64,000 nt of DNA from Roseiarcus sp963741845 (GTDB lineage: Bacteria > Pseudomonadota > Alphaproteobacteria > Rhizobiales > Beijerinckiaceae): the NCBI GenBank assembly GCA_963741845.1, contig CAVUJV010000028.1, positions 1 through 64,000 of the forward strand. Direction: 5' to 3'. The position numbers and the translations under genes are program-made. Positions 11,036 through 19,828 of the stretch are shown one piece after another. The first letter of the stretch is position 1; each line of letters begins with the position of its first letter. The notes below the pieces were generated by a model that did no database searches, had not been told where the DNA came from, and saw nothing but the letters and a program-made list of their open reading frames with translations.

Positions 11036-11070
11036 GCGCAAGGCTCCGTTCTCGTGCTGTTGCGCGGCCG

Positions 11071-11958
11071 TCAGGCCGCCGCTTTGCCCATCGTGGCGAT
11101 GGCGTCGGCGATGGCGAGCGTGCGGCGCGCCATGTCGGCGTGCAGAAGCTCGACCATCCGGCCGTTGAGCTGGATCACGCCCTTGCCCGCGTTCTCGGGC
11201 AGGCCGAAAGCCTCGATGATCGCCCGCGCGCTCTCGACCTCGGCGCTCGAAGGCGCGAAGACCTCGTTGCAGATGTCGATCTGGCTCGGGTGAATGAGGG
11301 TCTTGCCGTCGAGGCCCATGTCGCGCCCCTGCAGGCATTCGGCGCGGAAGCCGTCGAGATCCCGGATGTCGTTGTAGACGCCGTCGATGATGTCGATGCC
11401 GTGGGCGCGCGCGGCGACGACGCAATTGGCGAGCCAGGCCGTCATGGTCGGCCGGCCGGGGGTCAGGCGGGCGCGGGTCTCCTTGGCGAGGTCGTTGAGG
11501 CCCATGACGAGGACCGCGAGCCGCGAGGCGGAATCGGCGGCCACCGCCGCGATCTGTCCGGCGCTCAGGATGGCGTTCGGCGTCTCCATCATCGCCCAGA
11601 TGCGGGTTTTGTCCGGGGCGCCCGCCTCGCGCAGGATGCGGGCGGCGTGCATGATCGCGCCCGGCCCGTCGACCTTGGGCAGAAGGATCGCGTCCGGGCC
11701 GGCGATCGCCGCGGCGACGAGGTCGTCCGGCCCCCAGGGCGTATGGGGCCCGTTGACCCGGATCACGACCTCCCGGCCGCCGAAATTGCCCTTGACCGCC
11801 TCGACGACCTGCGCCCGGGCCGCCTCCTTGGCGTCGGGCGAGACGGAATCCTCAAGATCGAGGATCAGGGCGTCGGCCGGCAGCGTCGGCGCCTTCATGA
11901 GCGCCTTCGGATTGGAGCCGGGCATGTAAAGGACGCTGCGGCGCGGGCGAGCGAACAT
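11071..11958 (-). CDS. HpcH/HpaI aldolase / CitE-like lyase family protein
   Basis: The 295-residue TIM-barrel protein starts MFARPRRSVLYMPGSNPKAL after an AGGAGA ribosome site. Family marks are LILDLEDSVSPDAKEAAR (acidic metal ligands), AILLPKVDGPGAI and IWAMMETPNAI. Relatives cleave acyl-CoA esters of malate-type acids: CitE, malyl-CoA or citramalyl-CoA lyase, malyl-CoA thioesterase. Co-transcription with fumarase favours a malyl-CoA type role, possibly in the ethylmalonyl-CoA or a related glyoxylate pathway. The exact substrate cannot be read from the sequence. Confidence 0.85.
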   Translation of the reverse strand: MFARPRRSVLYMPGSNPKALMKAPTLPADALILDLEDSVSPDAKEAARAQVVEAVKGNFGGREVVIRVNGPHTPWGPDDLVAAAIAGPDAILLPKVDGPGAIMHAARILREAGAPDKTRIWAMMETPNAILSAGQIAAVAADSASRLAVLVMGLNDLAKETRARLTPGRPTMTAWLANCVVAARAHGIDIIDGVYNDIRDLDGFRAECLQGRDMGLDGKTLIHPSQIDICNEVFAPSSAEVESARAIIEAFGLPENAGKGVIQLNGRMVELLHADMARRTLAIADAIATMGKAAA

Positions 11959-12055
11959 GACGATCTCCTGACGAACTTCAGAGGCATTTAAAGGCTGGGC
12001 CGCTGCGGCGCCAGAGGCCCTTTCGCCATAGCAGCATTGGACTTTTGGCGGAGGA

Positions 12056-13252
12056 TCAGCGCTTCAGCCACTCCGAAAGCCGCCGCGCCGCCTCCTGCAT
12101 TTCCGCCGGGTCGCGGGCGAAGCAGAGGCGCAGCCAGCCCTCGCCGCCGGGGCCGAAGGCCGCGCCCGGCGCCAGCCCGACCCCGGCCTCGTCGATCAGC
12201 CGGAAGGCGAGCGCCCGCGAATCCGGATAGCCGTCGACGGCGAAGAACAAATAGAACGCGCCCTCCGGCTCGAAGAAGCGGACCCGGCCCGTGGCCGCGA
12301 GCGCCTTCGACAGCGCGTCGCGGGACTTGCGGCAACGCTCGATCTGGAAGGCGAGGAAGTCCTCGCCCTGTTCGAGCGCGGCGATCGCGGCGCGCTGGTT
12401 GAAGACCGGCACGCCCGAAGTCGTGAACTGCACCAGATTCTCGATCGCGGGCGCAAGGTCCGGCGGCGCCTCCAGCCAGCCGATCCGGAATCCGGTCATC
12501 GCCCAGTTCTTGGACAGCGTCTGGACGAACATCACCTTGTCTTCGGGCGCCATCACGTCATGGAACGAGGGCGCGCGCTTTCCGTCGTAGGTCAGGCGGC
12601 CATAGACCTCGTCGGCGACGATCCAGAGGTCATGGCGCCGGGCGATCTCCAGGGTCGCCGCGATCTCGTCCAGGCTCGCGACGAATCCGGTCGGATTGGC
12701 CGGCGAATTGAAGACGATCGCCCTCGTCGCGGGCGTGACGGCGGCCGCGAGCTTTTCGGGATCGAGGCTCCAGCGGCCGGTCTGGTCGAGACGCACGGGG
12801 ACCGAGCGGGCGCCCGCGCTCTCGACCGCGCCGACGAAATTCGGCCAGGCCGGGGACGGGATCAGAACCTCGTCGCCGGGGCCGACGAGGAGCCGCATCG
12901 CGATCTCGATCGCATGCATGCCGCCGATCGTCGCGAAGAAGCGCTCGGGCGGGAAGGGCCTGCCGTCCGGGCCCGCGCCATAGGCGCGCGTCATATAGGC
13001 CGCCACCGCCTTGCGGAAATCCGGGATGCCCGCCTGCGCCGTATAGAAGGTCTCGCCCCGATCCATCGAGGCCTTGGCCGCGTCGAGGATGAAGGGCGGC
13101 GTCGGCAGGTCGCCCTCGCCGACCCAGAGCGGAATGAGGCCCTGCCGCCCGCGCCCGTAGTCGAACACTTCGACGATCCCGCTCGGCGCGACGTCGCGCA
13201 TGGCGGGGCGGATCTCGTTGAGCCAGTTGCGGGGAGGAGCGGAGACGTTCAT
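12056..13252 (-). CDS. PLP-dependent class I/II aminotransferase
   Basis: Fold-type I aminotransferase of about 398 residues when started at MNVSAPPRNWLNEIRPAM (ATG 13252; ATG 13264 is an alternative). The PLP-binding lysine is K248 in LSKNWAMTGFRIGWLEAP, the cofactor-stacking region is NSPANPTGF, and the arginine of FYLFF...RLCFA near the C-terminus probably binds the substrate carboxylate. Aspartate and aromatic aminotransferases and putative aminotransferases of unknown substrate share this build. The gene follows a TetR regulator by 58 nt and precedes the CitE-like gene by 97 nt, all on the minus strand. Confidence 0.9.
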   Translation of the reverse strand: MNVSAPPRNWLNEIRPAMRDVAPSGIVEVFDYGRGRQGLIPLWVGEGDLPTPPFILDAAKASMDRGETFYTAQAGIPDFRKAVAAYMTRAYGAGPDGRPFPPERFFATIGGMHAIEIAMRLLVGPGDEVLIPSPAWPNFVGAVESAGARSVPVRLDQTGRWSLDPEKLAAAVTPATRAIVFNSPANPTGFVASLDEIAATLEIARRHDLWIVADEVYGRLTYDGKRAPSFHDVMAPEDKVMFVQTLSKNWAMTGFRIGWLEAPPDLAPAIENLVQFTTSGVPVFNQRAAIAALEQGEDFLAFQIERCRKSRDALSKALAATGRVRFFEPEGAFYLFFAVDGYPDSRALAFRLIDEAGVGLAPGAAFGPGGEGWLRLCFARDPAEMQEAARRLSEWLKR

Positions 13253-13310
13253 GCGGCCGGTCATGGACCCGCGAAGGGCCTCGATGCAAGACCGAGCGAC
13301 GCCGGAAGGA

Positions 13311-13940
13311 TCAAACGCCGTAGGCGGCCAGGAACACGTCGACCCCGGCCTTGACGGAGGCTTCGATCTCCTCGGGCGTGACGCTGTCGACAACGCCGAA
13401 GAGCAGGCGCTTATAGACATAGCTCTGGCAGAGGTCGACGAACTGCCAGGCCGCCCGCTCCGGATCGGGCACTTTCAGCGCCCCGGCCTTCTCGAGGTTC
13501 ACAAGCTCTTCCGCGAGCCGGGTCGCGCCATAGAGCGGACCGGACTCGTAAAAGAAGCGGCCGACATTCGGAAATTTTCCGGCCGCGGCGACGACGACCC
13601 GCGCGAAGGCCAGCGTGCTCGGCTCCGACATCCGGCTGATGAGGCGGAAGCCGAAGTCGGTGAGCATCTCCCGGGCGTCGCCCGCGCGCTTGAATGCGCA
13701 TAGTCTCTCGGCCGCCTGCGCATATTCCGCCCGGATGATCGCCTTGAAGAGATCTTCCTTGGAATTGAAATAGGCGTAGAGCGTCCCCTTGGAGACGCCT
13801 GCCGCGCGCGCGATGTCGTTCATGCTCGCGCCGTCGAAGCCGGAGGCGAGGAAGACCGATCGCGCGCCGTCCATGATCTGGCGAAGTTTCGCGCCGCCGT
13901 CCTGCCGGGCCGCTTCCTGTTCGAGAATGTTCGCGTCCAT
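13311..13940 (-). CDS. TetR/AcrR family transcriptional repressor
   Basis: TetR-type repressor of 209 residues starting MDANILEQEAARQDG (ATG 13970 would add ten residues). The helix-turn-helix lies near residues 35-68, with MNDIARAAGVSKGTLYAYF; the rest is the ligand-binding, dimerizing domain. It is divergent from an EmrAB-type efflux pair, and the intergenic region carries two copies of a palindrome with core ACCGAACCGTTCGGT. This is the classic set-up for a repressor controlling a drug-efflux operon and itself. Confidence 0.9.
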   Translation of the reverse strand: MDANILEQEAARQDGGAKLRQIMDGARSVFLASGFDGASMNDIARAAGVSKGTLYAYFNSKEDLFKAIIRAEYAQAAERLCAFKRAGDAREMLTDFGFRLISRMSEPSTLAFARVVVAAAGKFPNVGRFFYESGPLYGATRLAEELVNLEKAGALKVPDPERAAWQFVDLCQSYVYKRLLFGVVDSVTPEEIEASVKAGVDVFLAAYGV

Positions 13941-13975
13941 TGGCCCTTGATCCACAGGTCGCCGCCCCAATGTTG

Positions 13976-13990
13976 ACCGAACCGTTCGGT
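13976..13990. promoter_or_regulatory. Probable TetR operator, proximal to the repressor gene
   Basis: Perfect 15-nt palindrome with a central C, ACCGAACCGTTCGGT. The same core recurs at 14039-14057. It lies 36 nt upstream of the TetR start, where it could mediate autoregulation. Confidence 0.75.
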
Positions 13991-14000
13991 TCGATTTTTA

Positions 14001-14029
14001 TTGCATAAGGCCCCCGACTAGGCTATGTC
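14001..14029 (+). promoter_or_regulatory. Sigma-70-like promoter of the efflux operon
   Basis: TTGCAT at 14001-14006 and TATGTC at 14024-14029 are separated by 17 nt. The element lies between the two palindromic operators, so repressor bound to the downstream site would cover the transcription start. Confidence 0.6.
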
Positions 14030-14038
14030 AACCAAAAA

Positions 14039-14057
14039 TGACCGAACCGTTCGGTCA
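14039..14057. promoter_or_regulatory. Probable TetR operator, proximal to the efflux genes
   Basis: Perfect 19-nt palindrome with a central C, TGACCGAACCGTTCGGTCA. Its centre is 65 nt from that of the other operator. It lies just downstream of the predicted -10 element and ends 12 nt before the emrA-like start codon. Confidence 0.8.
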
Positions 14058-14069
14058 GAGGGGTTTGTT

Positions 14070-15377
14070 ATGGCGAATACGTCCACCTTCGATTCGAAGC
14101 TGGCGGCCGAGCCGCAGGCGCGGCCGGCGCCAACCGCGGCGCCCGTTCCCGCGCCGGTTGCCGGGGCGGGCGTGCCGGCGACGACGAGGCCCGGCGGGCC
14201 GCCCGCGACGCGGGCGCCGGGGCCAAAAAAGGCCGGGCGCGTGCGACGATTTGTCCTGCCCGCCGTCATCCTCGCGGGGGTCGTTTTCGGGGGACGGGAG
14301 GCCTACGATTATTTTGTCGAGGGGCGCTTCCTCGTCTCGACCGACGACGCCTATGTCGGCGCGGACACCGCGATCATCGCGGCCAAGGCCTCGGGCCACC
14401 TTCTCTCCGTTCCCGTCGCGGACAATGAGATCGTGCACAAGGGAGACCTGCTCGCGCAGATCGACCCGGGCGACTATCAGGTCGCCATCGACGCCGCGAA
14501 GGCCAGGATCGCGACGCAGGACGCGACCATCGCCCGGATCAGCCGGCAGATCGACGCCCAGGGCGCGGCCATCGCCCAGGGCGAGGCGCAGGTGCAGAGC
14601 GCCGGGGCCCAGTTCAAGGGGGCTCAGGCCGACGCCGAGCGCGCCTCGCTCGAATATGACCGGTCGCTGAAGCTGGCTCAGGCGAACTTCGGCTCGCAGC
14701 AGCGGCTCGAGCAGGCGACCGCCGACCGCGACCGCACCGCCGCCGCCCTCCTCGCCGCCCGATCCGGCGCAGCCTCGGCCGCCGCCGCCCTCGACGGGAT
14801 CCGGGACAATCTCGAAGTGCTGAAGGCCCAGCGGGACGAGGCGACACGCCAGCGGGGCGAACTCGTCACGGCTCTCGACAAGGTCGAGCGCGACCTCTCC
14901 TTCACGAAAGTCGTCGCGCCCTTCGACGGCATGATCGGCAACAAGGCGGCCGAGGTCGGAAATCTCGTCTCGGCGGGCACGCGCCTCATGGCGCTGGTGC
15001 CGCTCAACGCCTCCTATGTCGACGCCAATTTCAAGGAGACCCAGCTCGCCGGGATCAAGCCGGGCCAGAAGGTGGACGTCGCCATCGACGCGCTCGACGG
15101 CAAGGTCGTCGAAGGCGTCGTGAAGTCGATCGCTCCCGCCTCCGGCTCGCAGTTCTCGCTCCTGCCGCCCGACAACGCCACGGGCAATTTCACCAAGGTC
15201 GTGCAGCGCGTCGCGGTTCGCATCGGCTTCCCCGAGGAAGTCCTCAAGGAAACGCCGCTGCGCCCGGGCCTCTCGGTCATCGCCACCGTCCATACCCGCG
15301 ATCCGGACGCGCCGAAGCCGACGATTCTCGGCGCGCTCGGACTTTGGGCTTCCGCGTCGAAGGGCGACCGGCCGTGA
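14070..15377 (+). CDS. emrA: HlyD/EmrA-family membrane fusion protein
   Basis: Periplasmic adaptor of a tripartite MFS-type multidrug efflux pump. The 435-residue protein starts at ATG 14070 (MANTSTFDSKLAAEPQARPA), preceded by AGAGGGG; an earlier in-frame ATG at 14025 would place the operator inside the gene. A proline-rich cytoplasmic N-terminus is followed by one membrane segment (FVLPAVILAGVVFGG), the first lipoyl half (STDDAYVGADTAIIAAKASG), a long coiled-coil hairpin rich in Ala and Gln, and the beta-barrel ending in PLRPGLSVIATVHT. It overlaps the following MFS gene by 4 nt. Confidence 0.93.
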   Translation: MANTSTFDSKLAAEPQARPAPTAAPVPAPVAGAGVPATTRPGGPPATRAPGPKKAGRVRRFVLPAVILAGVVFGGREAYDYFVEGRFLVSTDDAYVGADTAIIAAKASGHLLSVPVADNEIVHKGDLLAQIDPGDYQVAIDAAKARIATQDATIARISRQIDAQGAAIAQGEAQVQSAGAQFKGAQADAERASLEYDRSLKLAQANFGSQQRLEQATADRDRTAAALLAARSGAASAAAALDGIRDNLEVLKAQRDEATRQRGELVTALDKVERDLSFTKVVAPFDGMIGNKAAEVGNLVSAGTRLMALVPLNASYVDANFKETQLAGIKPGQKVDVAIDALDGKVVEGVVKSIAPASGSQFSLLPPDNATGNFTKVVQRVAVRIGFPEEVLKETPLRPGLSVIATVHTRDPDAPKPTILGALGLWASASKGDRP

Positions 15378-16990
15378 GCGAGGCGGCCGCGCTCCGCCCC
15401 GGAACGGCGCCGGCTCTCCCGGCGCGGGCCGCGCCGGCGCCGGTGGGGGCCGTGGTTCCGCAGTTCACGGCGCGGCGGATCGCGGCTTTCATCTTCATGG
15501 TGTTCGGGATGTTCATGGCCATCCTGGACATCCAGATCGTCTCGGCTTCGCTGTCCCAGATCCAGGCCGGCCTGTCGGCTTCGTCGGACGAGATCACCTG
15601 GGTCCAGACAAGCTATCTGATCGCCGAAGTCATCATGATCCCGCTGTCGGGCTTCCTGTCGCGGGTGTTTTCGACGCGCATCATCTTCGCGATCTCGGCC
15701 GGCGGCTTCACGCTGATGAGCTTCATGTGCGCCCGCGCAAACTCGATCGACGAGATGATCGTGTGGCGCGCGCTGCAGGGCTTCATCGGCGGCGGGATGA
15801 TCCCGACCGTCTTCGCCTCCGCCTTCACGATCTTTCCCCGCGACAAGCAGCCGATCATCTCGCCGATCATCGGGCTCGTCGCCACGCTCGCCCCGACGAT
15901 CGGCCCGACCATCGGCGGCTATCTGACCGACTGGTTCTCCTGGCACTGGCTGTTCCTGGTGAACCTGATCCCCGGAATCATCGTCACCGCCGCGGCCTGG
16001 CTTCTCATCGACTTCGACGAGCCGGACTGGTCGCTCCTGACCCATTTCGACTATTTCGGCCTGCTGACGATGGCGGGCTTTCTCGGGGCGCTCGAATATG
16101 CGCTGGAGGAAGGACCGTCGAAAGACTGGTTTTCGAGCACGCCGGTCACCCTCGCCATCATCGTCTCGGCGGTCTGCTCGGTGCTGTTCTTCTGGCGCGT
16201 CTTCGTCGCCCGGCAGCCGATCGTCGATCTCAGCACGTTCCGCGACCGCAATTTCGCGACCGGCACGATCTTCGGCTTCGTGCTCGGCATCGGGCTTTAC
16301 GGACTGACCTACATCTATCCGGTCTATCTCGCGGCCGTTCGCGGCTATTCCTCGCTGATGATCGGCAAGACCATGTTCGTGACCGGCGCCTGCATGTTCA
16401 TCACCGCGCCCTTCGCCGGCCGACTCATGACGAAGATGGATCCGCGGCTCATGATCGCGATCGGCTTCATCCTTTTCGCGATCGGGACCTATCAGGCGTC
16501 GTTCGTCACCGTCGACTGGGACTTCTACGAGCTGCTCATGCCGCAGGTCTGCCGCGGCGTCGGTCTCATGCTGTCGATGGTGCCGATCAACACGCTGGCG
16601 CTCGGCACCATGCCGCCGCAGAAGATGAAGAACGCCTCGGGGCTCTTCAATCTCATGCGCAACCTTGGCGGCGCGGTCGGCCTGGCGCTCATCAACACCC
16701 TGCTCGACAAACGCATGGACCTGCATCTCGAGCGGCTGCGGGAATCGGTGATCTGGGGGCGGCAGGCGGTCGAGGAGCGGTTCGCCGCGATGACCGGGGC
16801 TTTTGCCTCGCGCGGCTCCGACGCGACGCTCGCCGCGACCCGGCAGCTCGCGCTCATCGTCCGGCGGCAGGCGGAGGTCATGGCGCTTGCCGACGTCTTC
16901 CTCGCCCTCACCGTGATCTTCATCGCCTGCGTGGGCTTTGCCGCCCTGATGCGCAAGCCGGTCATGGCCGCCGGCGGCGGAGGCCATTGA
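15374..16990 (+). CDS. emrB: DHA2-family MFS multidrug transporter (EmrB/QacA type)
   Basis: Fourteen-helix proton-driven drug antiporter. The start is probably GTG 15374, overlapping the emrA stop codon (GTGA), giving 538 residues; ATG 15344 is the alternative. After a proline-rich tail comes the first helix with the DHA2 motif MFMAILDIQIVSASL, and motif C lies in LVATLAPTIGPTIGG. The product pairs with the adaptor encoded just upstream, and the pair is probably repressed by the divergent TetR protein. The outer-membrane partner is not in this cluster. Confidence 0.93.
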   Translation: MSEAAALRPGTAPALPARAAPAPVGAVVPQFTARRIAAFIFMVFGMFMAILDIQIVSASLSQIQAGLSASSDEITWVQTSYLIAEVIMIPLSGFLSRVFSTRIIFAISAGGFTLMSFMCARANSIDEMIVWRALQGFIGGGMIPTVFASAFTIFPRDKQPIISPIIGLVATLAPTIGPTIGGYLTDWFSWHWLFLVNLIPGIIVTAAAWLLIDFDEPDWSLLTHFDYFGLLTMAGFLGALEYALEEGPSKDWFSSTPVTLAIIVSAVCSVLFFWRVFVARQPIVDLSTFRDRNFATGTIFGFVLGIGLYGLTYIYPVYLAAVRGYSSLMIGKTMFVTGACMFITAPFAGRLMTKMDPRLMIAIGFILFAIGTYQASFVTVDWDFYELLMPQVCRGVGLMLSMVPINTLALGTMPPQKMKNASGLFNLMRNLGGAVGLALINTLLDKRMDLHLERLRESVIWGRQAVEERFAAMTGAFASRGSDATLAATRQLALIVRRQAEVMALADVFLALTVIFIACVGFAALMRKPVMAAGGGGH

Positions 16991-17352
16991 ACCGCCGGAC
17001 GTCCCCGGATCGGACGCCCAAGGGGGCGGAACAGAGCGCCCGTCTCCCTCCAGACGAATGCAAGGAAACCGGCCGTCGTCCATAGATTCGCCAGCCGCCT
17101 CGCGGGAGCCTTGCGGGTTGTCTGGCGGGCCAAATCGGGCGACAATCGGCCAGAATCTTGGCGCGGGAGCGCCGATTTGTTCGCAGGCGCCATGAAAAGC
17201 GCTTCCCGGTCCAACAATTTTGGACGCCGGCTTTTCAAATTACGTAACCGTAATCCGGTTTCCCTTGCAGGGTGAGGGCGCTCCGCCATATTATGTCATA
17301 GGCGCCTGTTCACCCGGACAGGCGCTGCCCTTGACCCATGAGGTTTCTTACC
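16991..17352. other. Intergenic region upstream of the Bax-inhibitor gene
   Basis: This 362-nt gap contains the promoter annotated at 17265-17294 and no protein-like reading frame. The AT-rich stretch around 17235-17260 (AAATTACGTAACCGTAAT) lies just upstream of that promoter and could be an activating sequence. Confidence 0.45.
17265..17294 (+). promoter_or_regulatory. Sigma-70-like promoter upstream of the BI-1 family gene
   Basis: TTGCAG at 17265-17270 and TATTAT at 17289-17294 are separated by 18 nt. They lie about 60 nt upstream of the start codon at 17353. Confidence 0.5.
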
Positions 17353-18123
17353 ATGTCCGACTATGACCGCTACGCCAACCCGCGCTTCGGCGCTGGGTAC
17401 GCACGGTCCGGCGCCGGCGTCGTCGATCAGGGCCTCCGGGCCTATATGATCGGCGTCTACAATTATATGACGCTAGGCCTCGGCGTGACCGGCCTCGTCG
17501 CTTACGGCGCCTTCGCGTTTGGAACAGTCGCGACGGGCGACGGCCGTCTCGGCCTCACCGAATTCGGCCACACGATCTACGCATCGCCGCTGCGCTGGCT
17601 GATCGTGCTTTCGCCGCTCGCGCTCGTGTTCTGGCTCTCGGCTCGCCTCGAGTCGATGTCGGTCGCGACCGCGCGCAACGCCTTCATCGCCTTCGCGGCG
17701 CTGATCGGCCTTTCGATGTCCTCGCTGCTGGTGATCTACACCGGCGCGTCGATCGGACGGGCCTTCTTCGCCACCGCGGTCGCTTTCTCGAGCCTTAGCC
17801 TTTACGGCTACACGACGCGGCGCGACCTGTCGGCGATGGGTTCGTTCATGATGATGGGCGTCATCGGCCTCATCGTGGCGAGCCTGATCAACCTGTTCCT
17901 GCAGAGCACCGGCCTGCAGTTCGCGCTGTCGGTGATCTGCGTGCTCGTGTTCGCGGGCCTCACCGCCTGGGACACCCAGTCGATCAAGGCGATGTACGCC
18001 GGCGGCGACACCTATGAGATGACTCACAAGAAGTCGATCCACGGCGCGCTCAGGCTCTACCTGGACTTCATCAACATGTTCCAGGCGATCCTGATGCTGA
18101 CGGGCTCGCAGCGCAACAACTGA
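17353..18123 (+). CDS. Bax inhibitor-1 / YccA family membrane protein
   Basis: Integral membrane protein of the TMBIM/BI-1 family, 256 residues from ATG 17353 (MSDYDRYANPRFGAGYARSG). Seven hydrophobic segments are visible, with the family signature near ALVFWLSARLESMSV and the C-terminal FAGLTAWDTQSIKAMYAGG. Bacterial members are proposed to conduct calcium or to interact with membrane proteases such as FtsH; the role here is unproven. It is a single-gene unit with its own promoter and a strong terminator. Confidence 0.92.
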   Translation: MSDYDRYANPRFGAGYARSGAGVVDQGLRAYMIGVYNYMTLGLGVTGLVAYGAFAFGTVATGDGRLGLTEFGHTIYASPLRWLIVLSPLALVFWLSARLESMSVATARNAFIAFAALIGLSMSSLLVIYTGASIGRAFFATAVAFSSLSLYGYTTRRDLSAMGSFMMMGVIGLIVASLINLFLQSTGLQFALSVICVLVFAGLTAWDTQSIKAMYAGGDTYEMTHKKSIHGALRLYLDFINMFQAILMLTGSQRNN

Positions 18124-18153
18124 AACGCCCGCTCCTAAAGAGCGCAAGCATCG

Positions 18154-18187
18154 GCCCCGGACGCCCAGGCGTCCGGGGCTTTTTCTT
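18154..18187 (+). terminator. Rho-independent terminator
   Basis: An 11-bp GC stem (GCCCCGGACGC with GCGTCCGGGGC), loop CCAG, then TTTTTCTT. It follows the BI-1 gene by about 30 nt and is the clearest intrinsic terminator in the window. Confidence 0.92.
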
Positions 18188-18209
18188 GATGCGGTCCGTC
18201 AGGACCCGA

Positions 18210-19024
18210 TCAGAGGTCGCTCAGTCCCAGCACGTCGGCCATGGAATAGAGGCCGGGCTTCTTCTTCTGCGCCCAGGCCGCCGCCTTCAGCGCGCCATAG
18301 GCGAACACCGCCCGGTCCTCGGCGTGATGGGTCAGAACGATCCTTTCCCCCTCGCCGGCGAGAATCACGCTGTGCTCGCCGACGACCGTGCCGCCGCGCA
18401 GCGAGGCGAAGCCGATTTCCCCTTCTTCCGGGGCCCGGTGATGCCTTCGCGCGGCGCGGCCGTGTGGGTCTTCAGCGATACGCCGCGGCCCGCCGCCGCC
18501 GCCTCTCCGAGCATCCGGGCGGTGCCCGACGGGGCGTCGACCTTCATCCGGTGATGCATTTCGACGATCTCGACGTCGTAGCCGTCGTCGAGCGCCGCCG
18601 CGGCGGCCTTGGTCAGGGCGGCGAGCAGATTGACGCCGAGGCTCATGTTGCCGGACCGCACGATGGGCGCATGGCGGGCGGCCGCCTCGATCCGGGCGAG
18701 GTCCTCGTCGGTGAGGCCCGTCGTCCCGATCACATGCGCGATGCGCGCCTGCGCCGCCAGCGCGGACAGTTCGACGGTCGCGGCGGGGGACGAGAAGTCG
18801 ATGATCGCGTCGGCTTCCAGAAGCAGCGGCAGGGCGTCCGAAACGATGACGAGCCCGCTTGCAGGCCCCCCCGAAAGCGGCCCGGGGTCCTGGCCCAGCC
18901 ACGGCGAGTTCTCCCGTTCCAGCGCCCCGGCGAGCGCGAAGCCGTCCACTTCGCGCATGGCGCGCAAGACCATCCGCCCCATCCGGCCGGCGGCGCCGGC
19001 GACGATCACCCGCATATCGGCCAT
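18210..19024 (-). CDS. dapB: 4-hydroxy-tetrahydrodipicolinate reductase (frameshifted in this sequence)
   Basis: NAD(P)H-dependent reductase of the lysine/diaminopimelate pathway. The N-terminal frame (from ATG 19024, MADMRVIVAGAAGRMGRM) holds the Rossmann glycine motif, the dimerization region EIVEMHHRMKVDAPSGTA and runs to ITGPRKKG. The remaining EIGFASLRGGTVVGEHSV to the C-terminus is one frame over. The break is in the C run at 18419-18422; adding one base restores a normal protein of about 271 residues. Start choice is supported by GGGAG 8 nt upstream. The enzyme is normally essential, so a sequencing error is the favoured explanation. Confidence 0.9.
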
Positions 19025-19039
19025 GAGCCCGTCTCCCGA

Positions 19040-19345
19040 TCAGCCCGGCTGCGGGCCGTCGTAGCCCTCGGCGACGACGAGGTCGAGAACCGCGCCCGCG
19101 TCGCGAAACACGGCGGCCCGCTTGTATTCCTCCGATTCGAGGCAGGCGAGCGCGGCGGCATAGTCCGGAAACTCGATCACCACCGGCCGCGACTTGGCGG
19201 CGCCCGCGGCGACCGTCTGCGTTCCGGCGCGCACCAGGAAGCGGCCGCCGTATTTCGCGAAGGCGGCGCCGTTCAGCGCGCGGTACTTTGCGTAATTCTC
19301 GGGGTCGGTCACATCGACATGCCCGATCCAGTAGCCCTTCGCCAT
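19040..19345 (-). CDS. DUF1330 family protein, copy 1
   Basis: Small (101-residue) ferredoxin-like fold protein of the DUF1330 family: MAKGYWIGHVDVTDPENYAK at the start, VVIEFPDYAAALACLESEEY in the middle. Function is unknown; the family is dimeric alpha/beta-barrel-like. It lies immediately downstream of a second DUF1330 gene and 15 nt upstream of dapB, all on the minus strand. The two paralogs probably arose by tandem duplication. Confidence 0.9.
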   Translation of the reverse strand: MAKGYWIGHVDVTDPENYAKYRALNGAAFAKYGGRFLVRAGTQTVAAGAAKSRPVVIEFPDYAAALACLESEEYKRAAVFRDAGAVLDLVVAEGYDGPQPG

Positions 19346-19346
19346 G

Positions 19347-19634
19347 TCACGCTCCCTCGACCAGAACGAACTCGGCCTCGGCCGCCCCTTCGCGGAGCGC
19401 CTTCGCGGCCTGATATTCCGCCGAGTAATAATAGGCGCGCGCGGCGTCGTAGGACTCGAACTCGATCACGACGTTGCGGCCGCGCGCCTTGCCTTCGAGC
19501 GCCTCGTGCCGGCCGCCCCGAATGAGCGGCCTTCCGCCGTGAGCGGCGATCGCCTTCGTGGCGGCTGCGGCGTAGCGCGCATAGGCGTCGGGGTCCTTGA
19601 TGTCGACCCGCGCGATGACATAGCCCTTGGGCAT
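19347..19634 (-). CDS. DUF1330 family protein, copy 2
   Basis: A 95-residue DUF1330 protein starting MPKGYVIARVDIKDPDAYAR, with the family core NVVIEFESYDAARAYYYSAE. It ends one base before the start of its tandem paralog, so the two are coupled. It shares the fold pattern with copy 1 but is clearly diverged from it, so the duplication is not recent. Function unknown. Confidence 0.9.
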   Translation of the reverse strand: MPKGYVIARVDIKDPDAYARYAAAATKAIAAHGGRPLIRGGRHEALEGKARGRNVVIEFESYDAARAYYYSAEYQAAKALREGAAEAEFVLVEGA

Positions 19635-19828
19635 TCGGTTCTCCCTGTCCGGCGGGGCACTCTATCCATCCTCCCGCGCGGAGCAAGCAGACACGGGCGC
19701 GCGCTCCCCGGAGGATCGCGAATGACCCTTCGCGCGGATCATGATAGACAGGCGTCCGAACAACTGCGCCGTCAGCGCCAGTTTCTATTGGGGGCAGCCC
19801 GATCGACGCCGAGACGCCCACTCTTCCT

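Noticed and set aside
15014..17083. 689-residue open frame on the minus strand
   Set aside because: Antisense to the EmrAB-type genes, extremely rich in Asp, Arg and Gly; not protein-like.
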